Assembly (NCBI RefSeq): GCF_016862375.1
Contig: NZ_BOMV01000066.1
Location: forward strand, 1-64,000
DNA length: 64,000 nt
DNA from: Paractinoplanes rishiriensis
GTDB taxonomy: Bacteria; Actinomycetota; Actinomycetes; Mycobacteriales; Micromonosporaceae
Direction of reading: 5' to 3'
Positions 56,149 to 63,928 of this stretch are shown in pieces (position 1 is the first letter of the stretch; each line of letters opens with the position of its first letter). A model generated the notes under the pieces. That model had not been told where the DNA came from. It ran no database searches and worked only from the letters and a program-made list of their open reading frames with translations. The translations under genes were made by a program, and so were the position numbers.

Positions 56149-58374
56149 TCAGTTCTGGTCGGCGACCCAGGCCGACACCCATGAGATCGGGGCGTTCCAG
56201 TTGATCGTCAGCTCGTTGGTGGCCCAGGAGCCGATGTCGTCGATGTAGCAGAACTGGCCGACGCAGCCCTTGAGCTTCTCCTGCGCGACCGGGTCCTGGA
56301 TGGACGAGTTCGGGCCGCCGGCCAGGGTGCCCGGCGGCGGGTTGGGCAGGTTCGGGTCAAGCTGGCGGGCGTACCAGCGGCTGTGCTGGTTCTGCGCGCT
56401 CACCTCGCCGTAGCCGGTCACGTACGAGATGTTCAGCGCGTTGCGGCCGAAGATGTAGTCGATACCGGTCAGCACGCCGTCCTTGTACTTCGCCTTGCCG
56501 GTCAGGTCGTGCGCGGCCGCCAGCACCACCAGGTTGTTCAGGACGATGCTGCTGGAGCCCCAGTCCCACATGTTGTTCGCCGGCGCGTAGCCGACGCCGT
56601 ACGGGTGCGCCTGCTGCTGGGCCAGGTACTTCTCGGCCCCGGCGACCACCGACTGCCGGACGGCCGCGAGGCCGGGCAGCTTGTTGGGCAGCAGCGCCAG
56701 GTCGAGCCGGCCCGCGGCCGCGGTGTAGCCCCAGTCGAACGCGCCGGCGCCGAACACGTCCGCGGTGTGCTCCGGCGACGCCAGGATGTCCGCCTGGTAC
56801 TGCTTCTCACCGGTGGTGATGAACAGCTCGGCGGCGGCCCAGTAGAAGTCGTCGACCACCTTGTTGTCGCTGTACGTGCCGCCGCCGACGCCGTCGTCCG
56901 GCGAGGCGATCTTGTCCGGGTTGGCCTTGGCGGCCGCGTACGCGGTGCGGGCCGCCGCCAGCGCCTGCGCGGCGTACGCCGGGTCGAACGTCTTGTAGAT
57001 CCGGGCCGCCTGGGCCGCGGTGGCCGCCAGGTTGAGCGTCGCCGCGGTGGACACCGGGTGCAGCTCGCGCGGCTGCGGGTCCTGCGAGGGCAGCAGCGGC
57101 AGGCCGGTCCACTCCTTGTCGTGGATCTTGTGATGCGCCATGCCGGCGAACGGCTTGCCGGCCGGAACCTGCATGGCCAGCATGAAGTCGAGCTCCCAGC
57201 GGACCTCGTCGAGCAGGTCGGGGGTGCGGTTGCCGCTCTCCGGGATGGTCAGCGAGAGCTTGCGCGAGGCGGGGAGCCGCTCGTACTCGTTGAGCAGCTG
57301 CCAGACCGAGATGCCGGCGTTCACCACGTATTTGCCGTGGTCACCGGCGTCGTACCAGCCGCCGGTCACGTCCAGCGTGTAGTCGCAGACGCCGGGCTGG
57401 CACGGCACGTTGCCGTCGCCCTGGTTGGGCGCCACGTCGACGTGCCCGGCCGGGCGGGCATACCCGGGCCGCAGCGCATCGAGGATCTCGATGCCGCTGC
57501 GCTGGGTGTAGAAGAACTTCAGCGCGTCGGTCCGGAGTTTCTTGTACGCGTCCACGCCGATGTCGAACGGGCGGCTCGTCTCGCCGTCCGCGGTCAGCGT
57601 GTAACCCGTACCCCGGCGACTGAAGTTCTTGAAGTTGATCGTGTGGACGTTCTGGCCGGAGGACGCGTCGACGCCGCGCGGGGCGGTGGAACCCTGCGCC
57701 ACGACGGCACCGGCCGCGTTCTTGAGCTGCCACGGGAGCGCGGCGGTGGCCTCGGTGACCACGGTCGCGGCCTTCGGCCCGTTGGGTAGGTACGCGACCT
57801 GGTTGACCCGCACCCGCGGGCCGGTGTCCGGCACGTACACCTCGGGCGGGACCCCGCCGAGCAGCGACACGTTGTCCAGGCAGAACTGCCACGGGTCGGC
57901 GCTGCCGCCGAGTTGGAAGGCGACCTGCGCCTGCTCGGTGCTGGCGTTCGCGGTGAAGGTGTACTCGTAGTGCTGCGTGTCGCCGAGGACCGGCGAATTC
58001 TCAAAGTAGGTGTCGTACGGGGCGACGGCCAGGCCGGTGATCGCCCGGACCACCTTGCCGGCGGTGCCGGACGCGTCGAAGCTGAACCGGTAGCTCTCGC
58101 CCGCGATCAGCTCGATGTCGTTCTGTCCGATCGCCACGTCCCAGCGATTGACGGTGCCGCCCGGGACGTCCACGCACACCTTGCCCTCGGCGAGGGTCAT
58201 CGGCATGCCGGCGCTGGACCAGAACGGGTCGGTGGTGCTGTCGAACCCGCCGTTGACGACCTGTTCGACCTCGTCGGCGAGGGCGGGCACGGCAACGGCG
58301 ACGGCGGCCACGCCGGTCAGCGTGACGGCCGCGGAGAGGATGGCAAATTTTCGGGAGCGCTCCCATAGAGGCAT
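56149..58374 (-). CDS. secreted GH9 endoglucanase with N-terminal CBM and Ig-like domains
   Basis: A 741-residue exported cellulase. The signal peptide starts MPLWERSRKFAIL and ends near PALADE. Then come a CBM4/9-like beta sandwich (VVNGGFDSTTDPFW, to about 170), an Ig-like CelD_N domain (VRVNQVAYLPNGPKAATVV, to about 270) and the GH9 (alpha/alpha)6 barrel. The catalytic DAGD is in GWYDAGDHGKYVV (about 343) and the proton-donor Glu in ATNELTINWNAP (about 721). It cleaves cellulose or mixed-linkage glucan. A CebR/CelR-type box sits inside codons 4-8, implying repression lifted by cello-oligosaccharides. An in-frame ATG at 58395 with AGGT ahead is an alternative start. Confidence 0.92.
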   Translation of the reverse strand: MPLWERSRKFAILSAAVTLTGVAAVAVAVPALADEVEQVVNGGFDSTTDPFWSSAGMPMTLAEGKVCVDVPGGTVNRWDVAIGQNDIELIAGESYRFSFDASGTAGKVVRAITGLAVAPYDTYFENSPVLGDTQHYEYTFTANASTEQAQVAFQLGGSADPWQFCLDNVSLLGGVPPEVYVPDTGPRVRVNQVAYLPNGPKAATVVTEATAALPWQLKNAAGAVVAQGSTAPRGVDASSGQNVHTINFKNFSRRGTGYTLTADGETSRPFDIGVDAYKKLRTDALKFFYTQRSGIEILDALRPGYARPAGHVDVAPNQGDGNVPCQPGVCDYTLDVTGGWYDAGDHGKYVVNAGISVWQLLNEYERLPASRKLSLTIPESGNRTPDLLDEVRWELDFMLAMQVPAGKPFAGMAHHKIHDKEWTGLPLLPSQDPQPRELHPVSTAATLNLAATAAQAARIYKTFDPAYAAQALAAARTAYAAAKANPDKIASPDDGVGGGTYSDNKVVDDFYWAAAELFITTGEKQYQADILASPEHTADVFGAGAFDWGYTAAAGRLDLALLPNKLPGLAAVRQSVVAGAEKYLAQQQAHPYGVGYAPANNMWDWGSSSIVLNNLVVLAAAHDLTGKAKYKDGVLTGIDYIFGRNALNISYVTGYGEVSAQNQHSRWYARQLDPNLPNPPPGTLAGGPNSSIQDPVAQEKLKGCVGQFCYIDDIGSWATNELTINWNAPISWVSAWVADQN
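58352..58365. promoter_or_regulatory. CebR/CelR-type operator
   Basis: CGGGAGCGCTCCCA, reading TGGGAGCGCTCCCG on the gene strand, matches the cellulose-utilisation consensus TGGGAGCGCTCCCA at 13 of 14 bases. It encodes residues WERS at the start of the GH9 signal peptide. Confidence 0.8.
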
Positions 58375-58382
58375 GGGAATGC

Positions 58383-58411
58383 ATTGAATAGGCATCGTGA
58401 CCTGCTGTCAA
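58383..58411 (-). promoter_or_regulatory. putative GH9 promoter
   Basis: On the minus strand TTGACA (58406-58411) and TTCAAT (58383-58388) are separated by 17 bp. Transcription would begin at about 58375, next to the ATG at 58374, with the operator just downstream. Confidence 0.55.
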
Positions 58412-58431
58412 CGATCCCGAAACGGGCCGTT

Positions 58432-58464
58432 CACGGCCGGAGCGCGGACTGCGCTCCGGCCGTG
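58432..58464 (-). terminator. strong stem-loop terminator
   Basis: A perfect 14-bp GC-rich stem (58432-58445 with 58451-58464) around a five-base loop, 14 bases beyond the stop of the secreted-protein gene and upstream of the GH9 promoter. It insulates the cellulase from read-through. Confidence 0.75.
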
Positions 58465-58478
58465 CCGGTAACACTACT

Positions 58479-59150
58479 TCAGTTGGTGAAGACCGCCGGG
58501 GCGCCGTCGACCGTGGTGTCCTGGACCGGCGCGTAGGTGGCCGTGAAGAAGCCACTCGCCGGGCAGGTGATCGGGCCGGACGACTTGGTGAACGGCTGGC
58601 TGACGAACTTGATGGAATTGTCGGTGTTGTCGGTGTTGCCGGTGATCGAGCCGTTCGTCGCCTGGTAGACGCAGGTGACCGAGCCCAGGATCGTGCCCAG
58701 CGACAGCGTCGTCTGGATCGGCGCGGTCGCCGTGCCGCTCACCGTGACCACTCCGGCACTGTCCACCGTGGTGCCGAACGGCAGGTTGTCCACCGTCACG
58801 CTGTTCACCCGGGTCACACCCAGGATGTTGGCGGTACAGGTGGCGAACGTGTGCGCCGTGGTCGACTCGGTCGCCACGCCCGGGGCGTCCGGGTTGGCGG
58901 TCACGGTGGCGGTGAACGCCGACTCGGAGCACTTGACGCCGGTGGTGCCGCCGGACGAGTTGTTGAAGTCGGCCGTGGTGCCCGCCTTCACCGCGGCGTT
59001 CAGCACGTCGCCGACGGCCACGTTGGCGCCGCCGAGGCTACCGGTGGTCAGCACCGCCACGGCGTCGTCGTCGGCCAGGGCCGGGCCGGCACCGAGCACA
59101 GCGGACAGGACCGCCACGGCGGCGATCGGAAAAATTCTGGACGCACGCAT
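58479..59150 (-). CDS. secreted protein of unknown function
   Basis: A 223-residue exported protein. Residues 1-30 are a signal peptide (RIFPIAAVAVLSAVLGAG, cleavage after ALA). The mature part is Thr/Val/Ser/Gly-rich beta structure with four cysteines (VKCSES, ATCTAN, VTCVYQ, ITCPAS) that could pair. GGAGG seven bases before the ATG and a good promoter at 59310-59339 define it. It is divergent from the DUF6230-DUF6114 pair, which suggests a joint surface role. No enzyme motif is seen. Confidence 0.75.
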   Translation of the reverse strand: MRASRIFPIAAVAVLSAVLGAGPALADDDAVAVLTTGSLGGANVAVGDVLNAAVKAGTTADFNNSSGGTTGVKCSESAFTATVTANPDAPGVATESTTAHTFATCTANILGVTRVNSVTVDNLPFGTTVDSAGVVTVSGTATAPIQTTLSLGTILGSVTCVYQATNGSITGNTDNTDNSIKFVSQPFTKSSGPITCPASGFFTATYAPVQDTTVDGAPAVFTN

Positions 59151-59309
59151 ATTGCGCCTCCTTCGGGGGGTGAGGACGAGCTCCGGGCCGCGAAACCACG
59201 GGGATCCGCGGGCCGCGGTCACGCGGCCCGGAAAGCGGCTGGGGGGCCATCCGACAGATATCGATGGCAGACAATGCGTTGAACCGACAACGACACCCAG
59301 CGCCGTCGA

Positions 59310-59339
59310 TGTATAGCCCCATTCGCGGTCGATCGTCAA
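59310..59339 (-). promoter_or_regulatory. promoter of secreted-protein gene
   Basis: Minus-strand TTGACG (59334-59339), 18-bp spacer and TATACA (59310-59315), about 150 bp before the ATG at 59150. This leaves a long leader in which I see no riboswitch. Confidence 0.6.
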
Positions 59340-59389
59340 GCATCGATGCGGATAACCGTGCGGGACGTGAAATCCCTTGTGGTCACCCC

Positions 59390-59418
59390 TTGACCCAGAG
59401 GATACCGACGGGTAACTT
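59390..59418 (+). promoter_or_regulatory. promoter of DUF6230-DUF6114 pair
   Basis: TTGACC (59390-59395), 17-bp spacer and TAACTT (59413-59418), about 100 bp before the ATG at 59520. The remaining divergent gap (59151-59519, 369 bp) holds only these two promoters and leaders as far as I can see. Confidence 0.55.
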
Positions 59419-59519
59419 CGGGCCCGCCGACAGCGACTTGGGCCGATTTATCGACCTTTGTGCACCACCGACAACGGATTAGTCCCCCGTTGTTCCTGAC
59501 CGACAAAGGGAGCTACGAA

Positions 59520-60167
59520 ATGAGCGTCACGGACGACGAGGTAACCACCGGGCCAGCCACGGGCGGGGTGCGCTGGAAGCGTTTCGGCGGCATGCTCGCA
59601 CTGACCGGCGCGGTCTCCGCGGGGCTGATCACGCTGACCGCGAACGGTGTTCTCGCGGCGAACTTCTCGATCTCCGGCATGCCGTTCACGGTCACCGCGA
59701 CCAAACTGTACGGCGAGGGCTTCGAGCAGTTCGCGACGATCGACAACATGATTCCGAACAGCCCCAACGAGGGCGACACCGGCGGCCAGATGGTGGTGAT
59801 CGTGTCAGCGATCGACACCGCCGAGCTGACCAAGCTGTGCCAGAGCGTCTCGCTGGGCGGCATGTTTCTCAAGATCACCGCCGGCGACGCCGGGACCCCG
59901 GTCAAGGCCAAGACCCTGATCGTGGACTCCGACCTGATCTCCGGTAACGCCAACTTCCAGCGGATCAACGTGGGCCAGGACGCCAGCACCCTGGACAAGG
60001 TGACCGACCCGGGCACCGGCGAGAAGATCCGCGGCGGCGAGGGCGTCTTCGCCCAGCAGGCCGACATCGTCGAGATCACCGACCTGCGGCAGAACAACTA
60101 CGCCACCACGGCGGCCCGGTTCACCCTGCCGCACCTGCGGATGGCGTTCACCGACGACGGCTGCTGA
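59520..60167 (+). CDS. DUF6230 family protein
   Basis: A 215-residue protein with an N-terminal cytoplasmic segment (VRWKRFGG), one membrane or signal helix (MLALTGAVSAGLITLTANGVLA) and an extracellular domain beginning ANFSISGMPFTVTA and containing KLYGEGFEQFATID. This matches DUF6230, an actinobacterial surface family almost always followed by DUF6114, as here. Role unknown. GGGAG eight bases ahead supports the ATG. Confidence 0.85.
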   Translation: MSVTDDEVTTGPATGGVRWKRFGGMLALTGAVSAGLITLTANGVLAANFSISGMPFTVTATKLYGEGFEQFATIDNMIPNSPNEGDTGGQMVVIVSAIDTAELTKLCQSVSLGGMFLKITAGDAGTPVKAKTLIVDSDLISGNANFQRINVGQDASTLDKVTDPGTGEKIRGGEGVFAQQADIVEITDLRQNNYATTAARFTLPHLRMAFTDDGC

Positions 60168-60172
60168 CCGAC

Positions 60173-60721
60173 GTGAAGCAGCGCAGCGCATTCTGGCACT
60201 GGCGGCACGCCCGTCCCTTCTGGGGCGGGCTGTTCGTCACTCTCGGCGGCGCCGAGATGTTCCTGACCGTGATGGCGCCCCTGCCGGTGGTCGTGCACGT
60301 CGGCATGGACGGGCTCGCCAGCTTCCTGGTGCCGGTCCTGATCCTCATCTGCGGCCTGCTGCTCTTGTTCAACCCGCAGCAGCGGCTGTTCTACTCGCTG
60401 GTGGCCGCCGTGCTGGCACTCGGCTCGTGGATCACGTCGAACCTGGGCGGTTTCGTGATCGGGCTGCTGCTGTCGATCGTCGGCAGTGCGCTGGCCTTCG
60501 CCTGGTCACCGACGGCGAAGAAGGCGCCGGCGGCAAAGGTGCCGGCGGCCACGGATGGGCCGGCGGAGGAGGAGAGACCGGCGGCCATCTGGCGGCCGGC
60601 GGAGGAGATGCCGACGGAGATTCAGCCGGCCGACACCGGTGCGCCCGGCGTCCATCCCGAGACGTCACACAGCCGCCCGCGCCACAGCCGCACCTCGCCG
60701 GGTTCGCTGTCCGGCGAGTAG
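60173..60721 (+). CDS. DUF6114 family membrane protein
   Basis: A 182-residue protein. Four membrane helices in residues 15-110 (GGLFVTLGGAEMFLTVMAP, FLVPVLILICGLLLLF, FYSLVAAVLALGSW, GGFVIGLLLSIVGSALAFAW) match DUF6114; the start FWHWRHARPFWGG is characteristic. The tail is Ala/Pro/Glu-rich and disordered. Five bases separate it from DUF6230, so they form an operon. Its last 100 bases overlap the opposite-strand gene at 60622, an unusually long convergent overlap. Confidence 0.85.
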   Translation: MKQRSAFWHWRHARPFWGGLFVTLGGAEMFLTVMAPLPVVVHVGMDGLASFLVPVLILICGLLLLFNPQQRLFYSLVAAVLALGSWITSNLGGFVIGLLLSIVGSALAFAWSPTAKKAPAAKVPAATDGPAEEERPAAIWRPAEEMPTEIQPADTGAPGVHPETSHSRPRHSRTSPGSLSGE

Positions 60722-61080
60722 ATCCGGGTGTTGCGCAGGTGGATGTACTTCGTCGGGGCGGTCACGGCGTTGTGCTGCCGCTGCGTGACCTCGTGCCCGG
60801 AGTCGCGCAGCTTGATCGCGTCGTGGGCCAGGTCGGACTGCTCCTTCATGTGCTCGGCCATGCCGGTGTAGAAGGCGTCCTCGTGGTCGTTCAACTCACT
60901 GACCTCGGAGAACCACTGCCACTGCGGGATCAGTTCGCCGCTGACCAGCAGGCCGTGCACGGTGAGGCTGAGCGGCACGCCCGGCTTCACCGGCGCCGAG
61001 AGCCGGTCCATCTGCGCGACGTACGTGCCCAGCACGCTGTCCGGCTCGGCCCAGTCGTTCGCCCTCAGATCGGACACCAC
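60622..61080 (-). CDS. GvpU-like gas vesicle accessory family protein
   Basis: A 152-residue protein with VSLTVHGLLVSGELIPQWQWFSE-like strands (residues 36-58) and a helical AEHMKEQSDLAHDAIKLRD, ending with IHLRNTRIYSPDSEPGEVRLWRGRL, an OB- or beta-barrel-like plan that I recall from proteins named GvpU. No gas vesicle structural gene is nearby, so the name says little about function. It overlaps the 3' end of the DUF6114 gene by 100 bp on the other strand; both reading frames look protein-like. Confidence 0.5.
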   Translation of the reverse strand: MVSDLRANDWAEPDSVLGTYVAQMDRLSAPVKPGVPLSLTVHGLLVSGELIPQWQWFSEVSELNDHEDAFYTGMAEHMKEQSDLAHDAIKLRDSGHEVTQRQHNAVTAPTKYIHLRNTRIYSPDSEPGEVRLWRGRLCDVSGWTPGAPVSAG

Positions 61081-61138
61081 GCACCATCCCCCGTGTCAGG
61101 CTCCCCCAACCGACTCTAAGACAGCGGGTAACCGTTTC

Positions 61139-61486
61139 TCAGCGATTCAGGCGGGTGCGCCAGTCGCCGGGCACGGCACCGGCCGGTCCCGGTGCCGGCT
61201 GCTCCTCGGGACGGCTGGTGGCCGGCGCCAGCGCGGGACCGCGGACGGCCTGCCCGGTGGAGTAGTCCCAGAACCAGTCCTCGCCCGGCTCGAAGGACTG
61301 GATGACCGGGTGCCCGGTGGCCCGCCAGTGCCCGGTGGCGTGCTGGGCCGGCGAGCTGTCGCAACAGCCCACGTGCCCGCACTGGGCGCACCGGCGCAGG
61401 TGGAACCACCAGCCGCCGCCGTCGAGGCACTCCGCGCAGCCGGTGCCGGACGGGGGGATCGAGGGCTGGATCGGATCGTCGCTCAC
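61139..61486 (-). CDS. UBP-type zinc finger protein
   Basis: A 115-residue protein. Residues about 14-75 hold the Cys/His pattern of the ubiquitin-hydrolase zinc finger: GCAECLDGGGWWFHLRRC, AQCGHVGCCDSSP, then HATGHWRATGHPVIQSFE. In bacteria such fingers are common but have no ubiquitin partner; the ligand is unknown. The C-terminal 45 residues are Pro/Ala-rich. It starts with GTG. Nine bases separate its start from the end of the YbaK-like gene upstream, so they form an operon. Confidence 0.85.
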   Translation of the reverse strand: MSDDPIQPSIPPSGTGCAECLDGGGWWFHLRRCAQCGHVGCCDSSPAQHATGHWRATGHPVIQSFEPGEDWFWDYSTGQAVRGPALAPATSRPEEQPAPGPAGAVPGDWRTRLNR

Positions 61487-61495
61487 GCTGGCAAC

Positions 61496-61957
61496 CTACA
61501 TCGGCTCGGTGACGTCGGCGAACGTGCCGTCCAGCGCGCCCACCGCCTCGTCGGCCGCGACCTGCAGGCCCACGCCGCGCTCCCCCGCGCCCAGACTGAT
61601 CGAGCGGCCCCGGGCGCGCTCGTCGGCGATCACCGGCCACGGCTTGGCCGAGCCGAACGGGGTGATCGTGCCACGTTCGTACCCGGTCGCGTCTTTGGCG
61701 GTCACCGCATCGGGTAGGGAGAGACGGTTCACCCCGAGCAGCGCCCGCAGCTTGGGCCACGAGATCGACCGGTCACCCGGAACCAGCACGAAGACGTAGT
61801 CGCCGGCGCCGCGGCGTACCACGATGGTCTTGATGAGGTCGCGCACCTCGACGCCCTGCGCGGCGGCGGCCTCGGCCACGCTCGCCACCGGACCGTGCCG
61901 GATCACCCGGTGGCGGACGCCGAGCGCGACGGCGGCTGATTCTGCTGGTCCCGGCAT
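61496..61957 (-). CDS. YbaK/EbsC family aminoacyl-tRNA deacylase
   Basis: A 153-residue YbaK-fold protein: LIKTIVVRRGAGDYVFVLVPGD, then TGYERGTITPFG and the conserved glycine-rich IADERARGRSISLGAGERGVGLQV. The family removes mischarged amino acids (Cys- or Ala-tRNA-Pro and similar) in trans. The lysine of LIKT is the usual active-site residue. It is first of a two-gene operon with the zinc-finger protein and divergent from the DUF427 gene 26 bp away. Confidence 0.88.
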   Translation of the reverse strand: MPGPAESAAVALGVRHRVIRHGPVASVAEAAAAQGVEVRDLIKTIVVRRGAGDYVFVLVPGDRSISWPKLRALLGVNRLSLPDAVTAKDATGYERGTITPFGSAKPWPVIADERARGRSISLGAGERGVGLQVAADEAVGALDGTFADVTEPM

Positions 61958-61983
61958 GTGACCGACACTAGGAGGAGCGACAC

Positions 61984-62361
61984 ATGGTCAACAAGCCCGT
62001 ACTGGAACCCGGTCCCGACCATCCGATCACGGTCACCCCCACGCAGGGCCGGGTCGTGGTGACGGTGGCCGGCAAGGTGGTGGCCGACAGCCGCAACGCG
62101 CTGACCCTCCAGGAGGCGTCGTACCCGGCGGTGCAGTACGTGCCGCTGGCCGACGTCGACCGGTCGCTGCTGGAGCGGACGGACACCACGAGCTACTGCC
62201 CGTACAAGGGCGACGCGAGCTATTACTCGATCCCGGTGGGCGGCGACCGGGCCGTCGACGCGATCTGGGAGTACGCGGACCCGCGCCCGGCGGTGGCGGC
62301 GATCAAGGACCACGTCGCCTTCTACCCGGACCGGGTGGACGGGATCGAGGTCCAGGCGTAA
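61984..62361 (+). CDS. DUF427 domain protein
   Basis: A 125-residue protein with the DUF427 beta-tent pattern: VVVTVAGKVVADSRNALTL, YPAVQYVPLADVD, and TSYCPYKGDASYYSIPVGG with AIWEYADPRP. The conserved Cys and acidic residues suggest ligand or metal binding; function unproved. GGAGGAG stands seven bases before the ATG. It ends four bases from the convergent gene. Confidence 0.9.
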   Translation: MVNKPVLEPGPDHPITVTPTQGRVVVTVAGKVVADSRNALTLQEASYPAVQYVPLADVDRSLLERTDTTSYCPYKGDASYYSIPVGGDRAVDAIWEYADPRPAVAAIKDHVAFYPDRVDGIEVQA

Positions 62362-62365
62362 CCGG

Positions 62366-62782
62366 TCAGGAGCCGCTCACCACGGTCGCGGCGATGGTGC
62401 CGTCGGTTGCCGTGCTGCCCTGCACGGTGACCGGCTGGCCGGTGCGCAGGTCGGTGAGCACGGCCGGCCGCTGCAGCCGGGTGTCCGGGGCGATCTTCAC
62501 GACCACGGTGCGGCCGGTCGTGGTCCGGATGGTCAGCGAATCCGTGCCGACCGTCTGGAGCGTGCCGGCCGTCGCGCCCGGCGGCACCGGGACGTCGCTG
62601 GTCCTCGTACCCCCGAATTGTTTCTGCACGGTGACGCCGCCCAGGAAACCGCCGGCCAGCAGCGCGAGGCCGAGCAGCAGCGGGGTGGCACGGTTGGACC
62701 AGCGGCGGGGTGCGGCCGCGGCCAGGGCGGTGCTCAGGTCGTCGTCGACGGCCGGGATGACCTCGGTGTCGGTGTCGGTCAT
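62366..62782 (-). CDS. membrane-anchored DUF5666-like protein
   Basis: A 138-residue protein with an acidic cytoplasmic start, a membrane helix (ATPLLLGLALLAGGFLGGV, about 32-50) and an external small beta domain: GTLQTVGTDSLTIRTTTGRTVVVKI and TGQPVTVQGSTATDGTIAA, the OB-like pattern of DUF5666. It follows the ABC permease with nine bases between and may be an accessory of that transporter. Confidence 0.7.
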   Translation of the reverse strand: MTDTDTEVIPAVDDDLSTALAAAAPRRWSNRATPLLLGLALLAGGFLGGVTVQKQFGGTRTSDVPVPPGATAGTLQTVGTDSLTIRTTTGRTVVVKIAPDTRLQRPAVLTDLRTGQPVTVQGSTATDGTIAATVVSGS

Positions 62783-62791
62783 CGCGGGTCC

Positions 62792-63928
62792 CTACTCGTA
62801 GCGGAGTGCGTCGATCGGACGCAGCCGGGCGGCGCGGGCGGCCGGCAGCCCGCCGAAGAACAGGCCGATGGCGACCGAGACGCCGAGCGCGAGCGCCACC
62901 GAACCCGGCACCACCACCGGGGTGACGCCGGCGATCGTGAAGTTCGCGCCGATCAGCGCGGCCACCACGCCGAGACCGCCGCCCAGGACGCTGAGCAGGG
63001 TCGCCTCGACCAGGAACTGGGTCAGCACGGCCCGCCGCGGGGCGCCGAGGGCCTTGCGGATGCCGATCTCCCGGGTCCGCTCGGTGACCGTGACCAGCAT
63101 GATGTTGGTGATGCCGATGCCGCCGACCAGCAGGCTGATCGCGGCCACGGCGCCGAGCAGGGCGGTGAACGTGGCGGCGGTCCCGTCGCGGGTGGCGAGC
63201 AACTGTTCGGCGCTTCGGATGCGGACACCGGACACCCGCTGGTCGAGAATCGTGCCGATCTGGGCCTCGACCGTGCCGACCCGGTCGGGGCCGTCCGCCT
63301 CGACCAGGATCGAGGTGAGGTCGCCGTAGCCGGTCAGCACCTGGCGGACCGCGGTGATCGGCGCGATCGCCAGGTCGGCGGGGTCGGCGGCGGTCCGGGT
63401 GGCGAGCACGCCCACCACCGTGAACAGCGAGCCGCCGACGGTCACCTGCCCGCCGACCGGATCGGTGCCGGGGAAGAGTTCCTCGGCGGCGGTCCGGCCC
63501 AGCAACAGCACCCGGCGGCCGGCGCGGTCGTCCTCGGCGGTGAACGCGGCACCCGAGGCGACCGGCGTGTTCGCGGCGCCGAAGTAGGTGGCCGTGCTGC
63601 CGACCAGCGCGCTCACGTCGTGCTCGGCTCCGCCGTACGTGATCGTCGTTCTGGTGGTCACCACCGGCGACACCGACCGGACGTCCGGCGCCAGGACCGG
63701 GTCGTCCAGGGCTTGCGCCACGTCGAGGGTCAGGCCGGCGCCGGTCACCGTGAGCGTGTCGGTGCCGAGGGCCTCGATCCGGTCGCTGACCTGCCGGGCC
63801 GAGCCGTTGCCGACCGCCACCAGCAGGATCACCGCGGCCACCCCGATCAGGATGCCGAGCATGGTGAGCGCCGAGCGCAGCTTGTTGGCGGCCACCCCGC
63901 GCAGCGCGAAGCGGACGATCTCCGTCAT
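62792..63928 (-). CDS. MacB/FtsX-type ABC transporter permease
   Basis: A 378-residue permease. One helix near residues 18-40 (LTMLGILIGVAAVILLVAVG), a large extracytoplasmic MacB-PCD domain to about 245, then three helices in the FtsX domain (LLGAVAAISLLVGGIGITNIMLV, LLSVLGGGLGVVAAL, LALGVSVAIGLFFGG) with the coupling motif TREIGIRKALGA and the end RLRPIDALRYE. It exports lipid-linked or peptide substrates or works mechanically on the envelope. ATGA overlap couples it to the ATPase gene. Confidence 0.9.
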   Translation of the reverse strand: MTEIVRFALRGVAANKLRSALTMLGILIGVAAVILLVAVGNGSARQVSDRIEALGTDTLTVTGAGLTLDVAQALDDPVLAPDVRSVSPVVTTRTTITYGGAEHDVSALVGSTATYFGAANTPVASGAAFTAEDDRAGRRVLLLGRTAAEELFPGTDPVGGQVTVGGSLFTVVGVLATRTAADPADLAIAPITAVRQVLTGYGDLTSILVEADGPDRVGTVEAQIGTILDQRVSGVRIRSAEQLLATRDGTAATFTALLGAVAAISLLVGGIGITNIMLVTVTERTREIGIRKALGAPRRAVLTQFLVEATLLSVLGGGLGVVAALIGANFTIAGVTPVVVPGSVALALGVSVAIGLFFGGLPAARAARLRPIDALRYE

